Assembly: GCA_003242115.1 (NCBI GenBank)
Contig: QBMP01000280.1
Coordinates: 1 to 5,847, forward strand
DNA: 5,847 nucleotides
Reading direction: 5' to 3'
Origin: Phormidesmis priestleyi
GTDB lineage: Bacteria > Cyanobacteriota > Cyanobacteriia > Phormidesmidales > Phormidesmidaceae
Of this stretch, positions 1-5,388 are shown in pieces. A program made the translations under genes and the position numbers. Each line of letters opens with the position of its first letter. Positions within the stretch are counted from its first letter, which is position 1. The notes under the pieces were generated by a model that was not told the origin of the DNA, ran no database searches, and saw only the letters and a program-made list of their open reading frames with translations.

Positions 1-14
1 CATACGGCTTTGTC

Positions 15-329
15 ATGCGCTATGTCTCTGAGACGCTGCAAAGCCTAGTGCGCTTGGCCTTTTCTCCTTGGGCGATCGCGCTCATACTGCTGAGCGCTGG
101 ATGGATCACCTGCCGGTTTCTCGCGTCTCTGTCGCTGCGCTGCACCGAATTACAAAAGATGGCCTATGCGACCCAAGACTCAGCGGATACCTATGACCAT
201 GCCGATACAGAAGAGAGAGTTTTAGACCTGCTGCATGAGATGAAAGAGTCAACCGCCAAGCGCTCGCGCTGGATGACAACGCTTTTCTGCGCAGTCTCTT
301 CCTATCTCATTGTGTCGTTATTTTATTAA
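15..329 (+). CDS. Small two-helix membrane protein, or 3' end of a longer membrane gene
   Basis: The 104-aa frame has two hydrophobic segments, at about residues 16-38 and 86-103, joined by a charged, acidic soluble loop (about 45-82) rich in Asp, Glu and Lys. The likely topology is a hairpin in the cytoplasmic membrane. I recognise no family. The start is uncertain: the same frame is open upstream to the window edge (codons for Tyr, Gly, Phe and Val precede the ATG) and no Shine-Dalgarno sequence is visible before it, so this may be the C-terminal part of a larger gene. It ends 30 nt before the P-loop gene and is probably co-transcribed with it. A HIP1 octamer lies inside it at 72-79. The role is unknown; position suggests a small subunit of the same membrane apparatus as the downstream genes. 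Confidence 0.6.
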   Translation: MRYVSETLQSLVRLAFSPWAIALILLSAGWITCRFLASLSLRCTELQKMAYATQDSADTYDHADTEERVLDLLHEMKESTAKRSRWMTTLFCAVSSYLIVSLFY

Positions 330-359
330 ACCGCTCTATTTAGATCTTGAGGTCACCCA

Positions 360-1595
360 ATGTCGATTATGCAAGCCGTGCGCGATCGCTTTAATCCGTC
401 TGCTCAACCCGACAGGGAGACAATCAGTGTCGCCGCAGATCCGGCTGTCCAACTGCAAGTTGAGCTAAAAGCCGTGATCACCGCGCTGCTCCAGGCCCAA
501 ACGCCAGAGGCTCAAGCGGAGATCTATCGCACGGTCGCGGCGGAGCTAAGCGCATCGGGCACAGACCACGACGATGTGCAGGCTGCGCTATCGGCTATCT
601 ATCCTGATAGTATTACCAGCGCTCAGGTGATCACTCAGAATCTAACAGCCCACGGCTATAGGGAAAACGCTGCGGCGAATACAACAACCATTCAGCCCGA
701 TATAGAACAGCATCCCGCTATCCCTGCGCCTGCATCCACTGAAGTAGCGCTGCCCACTTACGCAGGCAAAATTGACTATTACGAAGGCTCACTGCTCGCT
801 GAAACAATTGCAGGTGGCGCGTTTAGCCTAGCCATTGTCGGTGCGCCAAAAGCCGGGGCAAGTACGCTCATGCGGGCCTTTATCTGGTCGATGATCTATC
901 AGCCAGCGGGCCAGCGGCCCACAATTGAGCTGATTGATACTCGCTGTGACTATTGGCAAGGACTGGAGATGATTCCTGGTTTAGTCATGCCGGTGACGGT
1001 AGCCGATATGAGCGCAGTCCAGACAATTGCCCTCAAGATTGAGCAGGTTTACGGCGAGGTCAAGGAGCGCCAAAGATTGTTCCGCGCAGAGGGGCGTTTC
1101 GCAGTTTCTCATAGCTGGAAACCCTACCTGTTTGGCATCAATGGCTGGGGTGAGGTGATGGATTATCTGGCCAAGCTAACGCCTAAACAAATCGAAGAAG
1201 ACGAAGTTCTCAAGCCGATGTTTACCCGGCTGCGATACATTCTGGCGCAGGGCGCGGATGTGGGGGTATCGTGCCTGCTCACCGCTCGTGCGCATGATCG
1301 GATTTTTCCCGATAATCGTTCGCTTGAGGAAACGCAGCTGCTGCTGTTAGGGCGTTTGACGGGTGACTACAGGGGTGGCTATAGCGCCATTGATCGCGCC
1401 ATTAACGATAAAGCGCAGCTGCCCGCTCACGGAGATCGCGCTCATCTGATGGCGCTGCTCAACTATTCCAAGCAGGTGGGTCAGCCGGTGCTAGTAGCGC
1501 TCTCTGGTCGTCCCCGGATGGCGAAACTGCCCGACTTGAGTGAGCATAATCATCATGATTTTGCCAGAGCCTACAACCGATTGAAGCCCTACTAG
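360..1595 (+). CDS. FtsK/HerA/VirB4-like P-loop protein with degenerate ATPase motifs
   Basis: This 411-aa protein has an N-terminal helical region (about 20-100), a Pro/Ala/Thr-rich linker (about 105-132) and a P-loop-type domain (about 135-390). The order of elements resembles FtsK/HerA-type DNA pumps and VirB4/VirD4 motors: a beta strand running into a Walker A-like GAPKAGAST (161-169), a strand LIDT (191-194), a Walker B-like YLFGING (256-262), then a strand with SCLLTAR (304-310) where this superfamily carries its sensor or glutamine-finger motif. Two key positions are unusual. The Walker A lysine before Ser/Thr is alanine (GAS instead of GKS), and the Walker B acidic pair appears as Asn-Gly. 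Lys164 sits earlier in the loop and might substitute. It may therefore be a structural, non-hydrolysing paralogue. No transmembrane helix is evident. A weak ribosome binding site (GAGG, 349-352) precedes the ATG. The superfamily assignment is by pattern only. Confidence 0.75.
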   Translation: MSIMQAVRDRFNPSAQPDRETISVAADPAVQLQVELKAVITALLQAQTPEAQAEIYRTVAAELSASGTDHDDVQAALSAIYPDSITSAQVITQNLTAHGYRENAAANTTTIQPDIEQHPAIPAPASTEVALPTYAGKIDYYEGSLLAETIAGGAFSLAIVGAPKAGASTLMRAFIWSMIYQPAGQRPTIELIDTRCDYWQGLEMIPGLVMPVTVADMSAVQTIALKIEQVYGEVKERQRLFRAEGRFAVSHSWKPYLFGINGWGEVMDYLAKLTPKQIEEDEVLKPMFTRLRYILAQGADVGVSCLLTARAHDRIFPDNRSLEETQLLLLGRLTGDYRGGYSAIDRAINDKAQLPAHGDRAHLMALLNYSKQVGQPVLVALSGRPRMAKLPDLSEHNHHDFARAYNRLKPY

Positions 1596-1602
1596 GAGGA
1601 GG
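1594..1602 (+). promoter_or_regulatory. Strong ribosome binding site overlapping the upstream stop codon
   Basis: AGGAGGAGG begins within the TAG stop of the P-loop gene and lies 7 nt before the ATG at 1610. It fixes the start of the peptidoglycan hydrolase and implies that the two genes are translated from one message, with likely coupling. Confidence 0.8.
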
Positions 1603-1609
1603 AATCGTT

Positions 1610-2830
1610 ATGTCCATAACGACTGGAAGGATGACGAGAAGAGACGTTGTAACGACCCTCGGTGCGGGACTGGTCGCGGGTGTCAGCGCGCATTTCTTAA
1701 CCGACGGCGCAGGCTCCTTGCTGCGTTTGCTTGCCCCACAGCGGCCAGCGTTTCTCGACTACATAGACGAGAAGCCGTCTGCGCCAGCGCTTAACAATGT
1801 TAGTCCTAGTGCTAAAGAGGCTGACAAGGCCGCTGAATCATTTGCACCCCGGCTGCTGGGTGCAAACGACACCTTTTGGCTGGTCACCCGCCCTTATATG
1901 GCAGCAGTCGCGGCCTGTGAAGGAACGCTGCTAATTGGCAAGCCCAACAAAATTGACCCCTATCACACCGCCTTTGGCTACCGTGAGCTGACTTCTCTAG
2001 CGGATCATCCGCGTCAGCTGTATCCGTTCTGGGATAGCGTTAACCATCGCTGGGATGCCACTACCGCTGCGGGTGCATTTCAAATTCTTGAAAGTACCTG
2101 GGATGACGCGCACCAGCAACATCATTACTGGGCTCCCGGTGATGCGTTTTCACCAGAGAATCAGGAGATCTGCTTTTGCTACTTGCACAACAGCACGGGC
2201 GGTAGCGCTGAGCTGATGGATGGGGTGCAGGTGCTCAATCAGCACATCACCGTTTCTTTTGACGCCTTTGCCAAGGCAATGAAGCGAGACGGGCAGGAGT
2301 GGGCCTCGCTGCCGTACTCAGAGATTGGCAAGCCCACCGGACAAAGTACTCGCTCGATGTGGCAAGCCTGGACATGGTTCCAATGGGCGCTATGGGCCAA
2401 GTGCGGCTACCGCCGAGCGATTACGCATCCCGTCGGTGTCAATGTGCCGAGAACCGACACGCTGCGCTGGCGACCTAAAAAAGGTCGGATGCACTGGGGA
2501 GAAGACTACGCTACCCCGATGAATACCCCGATCCTTGCGCCTGAAAACGGCAGAATCTCTTTTATCGGCGAAGACGATGGCGCAGGTCACATTGTTTGCT
2601 TTGTGCCAGAAGGTTACCCCGAGTTGGAGATGGTGAGCTTCCACTGCACGGGCAAGTTTCCCCATCCGCCGGGGACTTTAGTAAAGCGCGGTGAGATGAT
2701 TGGCTACACCGGCAACAGTGGCATCGGCACCGGCCCGCACTGGCATGTTGAAATCAGAATTGACGGGCATCCAATGGAGCCGCGCTGGTATTTAGGCATG
2801 GCAACTTGGTTCAAGGACAAGGAGGGGTGA
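1610..2830 (+). CDS. Tat-exported bifunctional peptidoglycan hydrolase (GH104 lytic domain + M23 endopeptidase)
   Basis: This 406-aa cell-wall enzyme is predicted to cut both glycan strands and peptide cross-links. Residues 1-30 form a twin-arginine signal (TRRDVV, Arg10-Arg11, then a hydrophobic stretch to about 29). A linker follows to about 88. Residues 95-265 match the lambda R endolysin family (GH104): CEGT with likely catalytic Glu104, YRELTSLADHPRQLY (124-138), TTAAGAFQILESTWD (151-165), FSPENQE (180-186) and EWASLP (230-235). Each parallels a lambda R block (SEGT, DYSDHPRKL, STGAGRYQLL, FSPKSQD, IWASLP). Residues 285-398 form an M23/LytM domain with its metal and catalytic residues intact: HWGED (His295, Asp299), His345, and HWH (His377, His379). 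In conjugative or secretion systems such enzymes open the wall for the channel, as VirB1 does. The tight placement after the P-loop gene supports that role. A phage-type lysis role is less likely given the Tat signal and the neighbours. Confidence 0.88.
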   Translation: MSITTGRMTRRDVVTTLGAGLVAGVSAHFLTDGAGSLLRLLAPQRPAFLDYIDEKPSAPALNNVSPSAKEADKAAESFAPRLLGANDTFWLVTRPYMAAVAACEGTLLIGKPNKIDPYHTAFGYRELTSLADHPRQLYPFWDSVNHRWDATTAAGAFQILESTWDDAHQQHHYWAPGDAFSPENQEICFCYLHNSTGGSAELMDGVQVLNQHITVSFDAFAKAMKRDGQEWASLPYSEIGKPTGQSTRSMWQAWTWFQWALWAKCGYRRAITHPVGVNVPRTDTLRWRPKKGRMHWGEDYATPMNTPILAPENGRISFIGEDDGAGHIVCFVPEGYPELEMVSFHCTGKFPHPPGTLVKRGEMIGYTGNSGIGTGPHWHVEIRIDGHPMEPRWYLGMATWFKDKEG

Positions 2831-2833
2831 CAA

Positions 2834-3355
2834 ATGAGAAGCTTTAAGCCCTATTACAGTCTCCTAGTGTTTGCTGCTCTAGTCTGCACGATTGTGAGTA
2901 GCAGCGCCATCCATATTCTGTCGGGCCAGGGGCAGAACGTGCTGATGTTCGGGCTGGGTATGGGTGTAGGGATGACCTGGAGCTGCTACGTCAGTATCGA
3001 GAACTGGCGCATGACGATGGCGGCGCTCGATGGCATTGCCGGTAGCATCAGTGCGATTGCTTTACTAATCGGGCCAAGGTATCAGTTCATCCATCCCAAG
3101 CTGGCTCTGGGCCTAGCTACACCGCTAACCACGGCAACTGAATTTCGGCTAGAGATTGAGGTGAGAGGGTTGCTCGATGCCGTTGCGCTGTTGGGGCAAA
3201 CGGTCGTCGCTGCCGATGGGGTGTGCGGCTGCTGTCATTTTAGCAATGGGCACAGCGCCAACTGCGCCTACGTTAAAGCCATGCAGCTCCATCAAGAGGG
3301 GTGCGAAAAGCGGGTTGGCTGGACACAGTTTAAGCATCGCGTAAAGCCGCCTTGA
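2834..3355 (+). CDS. Multi-pass membrane protein with a CxxC-x5-HxxxC putative zinc knuckle
   Basis: The 173-aa protein has hydrophobic segments at about 8-28, 34-53 and 62-80, then a soluble C-terminal domain. That domain carries Cys131-x2-Cys134-x5-His140-x3-Cys144, the spacing of compact zinc-ribbon or treble-clef knuckles; His135, His153 and Cys157 lie nearby. With three helices and the N-terminus inside, the knuckle would be on the outer face, where cysteines are usually oxidised. With two helices it would be cytoplasmic, so the topology matters for interpretation. The start is set by AGGAGGGG at 2820-2827 inside the end of the preceding gene, with only 3 nt between stop and start, so translation is probably coupled to the hydrolase. 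I recognise no named family. A small channel component or an accessory factor for the hydrolase is possible. Confidence 0.72.
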   Translation: MRSFKPYYSLLVFAALVCTIVSSSAIHILSGQGQNVLMFGLGMGVGMTWSCYVSIENWRMTMAALDGIAGSISAIALLIGPRYQFIHPKLALGLATPLTTATEFRLEIEVRGLLDAVALLGQTVVAADGVCGCCHFSNGHSANCAYVKAMQLHQEGCEKRVGWTQFKHRVKPP

Positions 3356-3428
3356 AGCCTCATCAATCGGTGGCAGTAGCAGTTAGGTGAGGCAATCAGC
3401 ATACGGAATAGCGGAGTTAGAGCAAGTC

Positions 3429-4079
3429 ATGATCTACATCAACGAAGAAAAAGGTACGCGCCCGCTAGGTAAAACCATGCCTTCTACTCATAAATCTCCT
3501 AGAAGGCGACTGCGACTGGTTGATATTGCCATAGGCGTTGCTAACGCTGCGGTATTGGGGCTGTCGGTTGCGTTTTCTAATGGGGCATTTTCATCTACTC
3601 CCGCATTACCGCCAAAAGAGATCGCCACCAATAGCCTATTTGAAACGCTGAGTTCTCCTAAATTTGAGGCGTTTCAGCGTGAGTATGTTCAGCAGCAGAC
3701 GGCTAGAAACCTAGCAGAGGCTGAAGGGCTCAAAGCCGAAGCTGAAGGGCTAAAGCTGCAAGCCGCCGCTGATGCAGGAAAAACAAAAGAAGCCGCTGAG
3801 CAGGCTGCGGCAGACATTCGATTAGAGGCGTCTTATGACGGTGTGGAGCAGCGGTATCACCGGCCCGAAGGATTCGAGATTACGTTGAACTATCCGACGA
3901 CTGTTGAAAAAGAGCAAACAGAGTTTGGCTACACAGCAACCGCTAGGCCAACTACTGACCAAGGTACGGTGCGCGTGTATGTCAATTTAGCCACCGTCAA
4001 TGAGGGCTTTGTGCCCGCTGGCGGCAGCATCGGTACAGTTGGCACTTATCCCGTAGGGGAGGGGGTAAAAACTTTCTAG
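3429..4079 (+). CDS. Single-pass coiled-coil membrane protein, probably frame-disrupted at its C-terminus
   Basis: I take the ATG at 3429 (216 aa) because GGAG at 3413-3416 precedes it; a GTG at 3387 would add 14 residues and an ATG at 3477 is also possible. A basic stretch (SPRRRLR) precedes a transmembrane helix at about 31-50. An Ala/Glu/Lys-rich region (about 78-134) follows, predicted as a coiled coil and containing an exact heptad duplication, AEAEGLK, at 96-102 and 103-109. The remaining 80 residues look like a beta-rich outer domain. The topology (short inside, coiled coil and domain outside) suits an envelope scaffold. The frame ends abruptly at TAG 4077-4079, but the -1 frame continues with a convincing second membrane segment to 4168, which suggests a frameshift mutation, a sequencing error or recoding. 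No family is recognised. It follows the zinc-knuckle gene by 73 nt and probably belongs to the same operon. Confidence 0.65.
   Translation: MIYINEEKGTRPLGKTMPSTHKSPRRRLRLVDIAIGVANAAVLGLSVAFSNGAFSSTPALPPKEIATNSLFETLSSPKFEAFQREYVQQQTARNLAEAEGLKAEAEGLKLQAAADAGKTKEAAEQAAADIRLEASYDGVEQRYHRPEGFEITLNYPTTVEKEQTEFGYTATARPTTDQGTVRVYVNLATVNEGFVPAGGSIGTVGTYPVGEGVKTF
3714..3755 (+). repeat. Tandem 21-bp in-frame duplication encoding two heptads
   Basis: Two adjacent 21-bp units (3714-3734, 3735-3755) encode AEAEGLK twice. They differ at four third-codon positions and in no amino acid, so the duplication is not recent and the heptad has been kept at protein level, as expected of a coiled coil. Confidence 0.8.
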
Positions 4080-4168
4080 CTCACAACCAGACGATTGCAC
4101 TAGGGTTGTCGGCTCTAGCTGCTGTCCTCTTATCAAAGAAGAGCGGACAGATAACAGATTCAATTTAA
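4064..4168 (+). other. -1 frame extension encoding a second transmembrane segment
   Basis: In the -1 frame relative to the gene ending at 4079, the reading continues through CTA at 4076 and encodes 30 residues, including TIALGLSALAAVLLSKK, up to TAA at 4166-4168. This is a typical membrane anchor followed by positive charges. Adding one base in the run at 4056-4071 (GGGG A GGGGG T AAAAA) would fuse it to the upstream protein, giving about 246 aa. The -1 frame has a stop at 4001-4003, so the change must lie between 4004 and 4076. Alternatives are a real frameshift mutation, a homopolymer sequencing error, or programmed slippage: Phe-tRNA on TTC before TAG can re-pair with TTT one base back, and AAA at 4068 can slip onto AAA. 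Confidence 0.5.
4122..4150 (+). other. Imperfect hairpin
   Basis: CTGTCCTCTT (4122-4131) can pair with AAGA (4139-4142) plus GGACAG (4145-4150), leaving a 2-nt bulge and a 7-nt loop. No T-run follows, so it is not a convincing intrinsic terminator. It lies inside the -1 frame extension and about 45 nt past the possible slippage site, too far to be a classical frameshift stimulator. Confidence 0.3.
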
Positions 4169-4177
4169 GAAGAACAA

Positions 4178-4209
4178 GACCGCATGAGGCACAGGGCCTG
4201 TAAGCGGTC
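4178..4209 (+). other. Weak inverted repeat in the 88-nt intergenic gap
   Basis: GACCGC (4178-4183) is the reverse complement of GCGGTC (4204-4209), and the loop contains the near-palindrome ACAGGGCCTGT (4191-4201). The gap between 4168 and 4257 shows no convincing promoter or T-run terminator. The inverted repeat is the only structure I see and could be an operator or a transcript stem. Confidence 0.25.
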
Positions 4210-4242
4210 ACCCGTCCATTTGCCTTTATACAAAGTGGAAAT

Positions 4243-4248
4243 AAGGAG
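4243..4248 (+). promoter_or_regulatory. Ribosome binding site AAGGAG
   Basis: AAGGAG lies 8 nt before the ATG at 4257 and supports that start. It is stronger than the sites of most genes here and follows the largest gap in the region, consistent with the start of a second gene group. Confidence 0.75.
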
Positions 4249-4256
4249 ATAGAACA

Positions 4257-4652
4257 ATGGCTAAGATTGTGTACACAGACCAGGAAACCTTTGAAGAGCC
4301 TGTTATCGAAGTAGATGACAGGCTAAGCGAGAGTCAAATTACAGCAACTATCGGTCACGACGACTGGGATTATGTCATCGCCGATGTTCCAGTTACACAT
4401 GCTATGAAGCCCAAAAAAGGGATGGTGGCGGCGGCGGCGGCGATCGCTCTCCTGCCGTTACTTATCCTCCCGGTATCCGCTGAATGGCAGAGCCGATGGA
4501 GAACTGAATGGGTGGATGTAGAAAATGGCCGCTACGAAGTCCCTTATTTCCCTGGCAAGCGTAAGATTTCTGGCCGCTGCTATTTCATTCACCTGGACTC
4601 TTTGCAAAGCGAAGAGCCAGACGCAGCGAGCGGCGAGTGCTACGAAGGTTAA
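4257..4652 (+). CDS. Single-pass membrane protein, unknown function
   Basis: The 131-aa protein has an acidic N-terminal soluble domain of about 50 residues (beta-like, WDYVIADVPVTH at 37-48), a positively charged KPKK just before a transmembrane segment (about 55-74, containing VAAAAAIALLPLLILPV), and a 57-residue tail. KPKK on the N-terminal side predicts the N-domain in the cytoplasm and the tail outside. The tail contains Cys108 and Cys128, which could form a disulfide. The alanine run is encoded by five GGC-register repeats next to a HIP1 site. The start is well supported by AAGGAG 8 nt upstream. I do not recognise the family. Its position between the envelope genes and the winged-helix gene gives no specific role; a regulator or small apparatus component that senses across the membrane is conceivable. 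Confidence 0.7.
   Translation: MAKIVYTDQETFEEPVIEVDDRLSESQITATIGHDDWDYVIADVPVTHAMKPKKGMVAAAAAIALLPLLILPVSAEWQSRWRTEWVDVENGRYEVPYFPGKRKISGRCYFIHLDSLQSEEPDAASGECYEG
4427..4447 (+). repeat. (GGC)5 trinucleotide run abutting a HIP1 octamer
   Basis: Five GGC units (4427-4441) run directly into GCGATCGC (4440-4447) inside the membrane segment of the 131-aa protein. The run could vary in length, adding or removing alanines. The other two HIP1 octamers in the window are at 72-79 and 382-389. Confidence 0.75.
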
Positions 4653-4673
4653 TTTCAATCAAAAAAACTTGTC

Positions 4674-4717
4674 CGAAAGGCGATCCCTCTCAATCCCACT
4701 CGAAGTGATCGCCTTCG
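4674..4717 (+). other. Inverted repeat in the 98-nt intergenic gap
   Basis: AAGGCGATC (4677-4685) is exactly complementary to GATCGCCTT (4707-4715). The pairing extends by CG/CG at 4674-4675 and 4716-4717 with one bulged A, leaving a 21-nt loop. No T-run follows, so it is not a standard terminator. It could be a protein-binding site or an RNA stem between the two genes. Otherwise the gap holds only a ribosome binding site (AGGA at 4740-4743). Confidence 0.4.
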
Positions 4718-4750
4718 TCCAACTATCAACCTTAAGCGAAGGAAGACTCC

Positions 4751-5215
4751 ATGACTATATCGAATTATCTGCCTTCTGTGCATACAGAGGGCTCGCTTTC
4801 TATCGAAAAAGATAGTGCTCAGCAGCGGCTATCAGCAGCCGAGGCAACAGCCGACAAGCTCGACTTACCCGACTGGCGGCAGATAGCGAATGATGGCATT
4901 TACCGCTGCGGCTATGTCGTCATGCTCAGGACAAGAGCGCTTCAGTGGAAAGTTGAAGCCACAAAGCAGGCGGCTTTTGAAACCTGGCGCTACAGCGAGG
5001 CACTCGGAACGCTCTTCGTGCAGATATATGTGCCGGGGCAAACAGATAGTCTTCACCTGCGAGGTGAAATTCGCAGTGAGCGGTCGCTCGCGGCCATAGA
5101 CATCATCGGGAACGGTAATTCCCTCCAGGTTGGCCAGTACCTCAGCACGTTGGGAGAGGAGTGGGCCAATTGGCGGCTGCTCTCTCTAGAAGTTGCTGAG
5201 GAGGCAGATTTTTGA
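4751..5215 (+). CDS. Soluble hypothetical protein, 154 aa
   Basis: No signal peptide or membrane segment is visible, so it is probably cytoplasmic. The N-terminal 40 residues are polar and include a short Ala/Glu helix (QQRLSAAEATADKLDLPDW). The central and C-terminal parts are mixed alpha/beta with several tryptophans (W42, W66, W79, W138, W141) and an acidic end. The ATG has AGGA 7 nt upstream. The gene ends one base before the ATG of the 45-aa microprotein, so the two are almost certainly co-translated. I do not recognise the family and no catalytic motif stands out. The compact acidic form would suit a chaperone, immunity or regulatory partner of a neighbour, but nothing in the sequence proves it. 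Confidence 0.65.
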   Translation: MTISNYLPSVHTEGSLSIEKDSAQQRLSAAEATADKLDLPDWRQIANDGIYRCGYVVMLRTRALQWKVEATKQAAFETWRYSEALGTLFVQIYVPGQTDSLHLRGEIRSERSLAAIDIIGNGNSLQVGQYLSTLGEEWANWRLLSLEVAEEADF

Positions 5216-5216
5216 G

Positions 5217-5354
5217 ATGAGCCGCAAGAAATCTCGTCTCTTTCTCATTGGCCTAGCTTTGCTTGTGGCAGGATATCTCGCAGGTTTCTGGCTGGGACAC
5301 GCGGAATGTCCCAGCCCAAATTTGTTCGACATTGAAATTTTTCCTGCTCGTTAA
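5217..5354 (+). CDS. 45-aa single-helix membrane microprotein
   Basis: The frame encodes a basic start (MSRKKSR), one hydrophobic helix at about 8-27 (LFLIGLALLVAGYLAGFWLG) and an acidic tail with one cysteine (Cys31). The charge pattern predicts the N-terminus inside. The ATG lies one base after the preceding stop, and GAGGAGG at 5198-5204 sits 12 nt upstream, slightly distant but strong. Size, topology and coupling resemble small membrane-bound partners or entry/lysis-type accessory peptides in mobile elements, but no family is recognisable. The coding sequence contains a perfect 10-bp hairpin at 5290-5316. The gap to the next gene is 34 nt. A chance hydrophobic frame cannot be excluded, but the start context argues against it. 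Confidence 0.55.
   Translation: MSRKKSRLFLIGLALLVAGYLAGFWLGHAECPSPNLFDIEIFPAR
5290..5316 (+). other. Perfect 10-bp hairpin inside the microprotein gene
   Basis: GGCTGGGACA (5290-5299) and TGTCCCAGCC (5307-5316) are exact reverse complements with a 7-nt loop. The following bases include the palindrome CAAATTTG (5317-5324), not a T-run, so intrinsic termination would be weak. It lies 73 nt upstream of the winged-helix start and could be an operator for that gene or an attenuator-type structure. Confidence 0.5.
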
Positions 5355-5388
5355 CCGATTCTTTCTAACCTTTATCACCGTTACCATC

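Noticed and set aside
2390..2665. Minus-strand frame of 91 aa opposite the hydrolase gene
   Set aside because: It lies wholly within the well-supported GH104-M23 gene, has no domain character and no ribosome binding site; it is a shadow.
4225..4232. TTTATACA as a -10 promoter element before the 131-aa gene
   Set aside because: No acceptable -35 hexamer lies 16-18 bp upstream and the match to TATAAT is partial.
4525..4815. Plus-strand 96-aa frame across the 4653-4750 gap
   Set aside because: It overlaps both the 131-aa and 154-aa genes, which have good ribosome binding sites, and starts inside the former without one.
5290..5316. Rho-independent terminator
   Set aside because: The stem is strong, but no T-run follows it and it sits inside an apparently coding frame.
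5332..5360. TTGAAA as a -35 element for the winged-helix gene
   Set aside because: No -10-like hexamer is found at the required spacing (bases around 5355-5360 read CCGATT).
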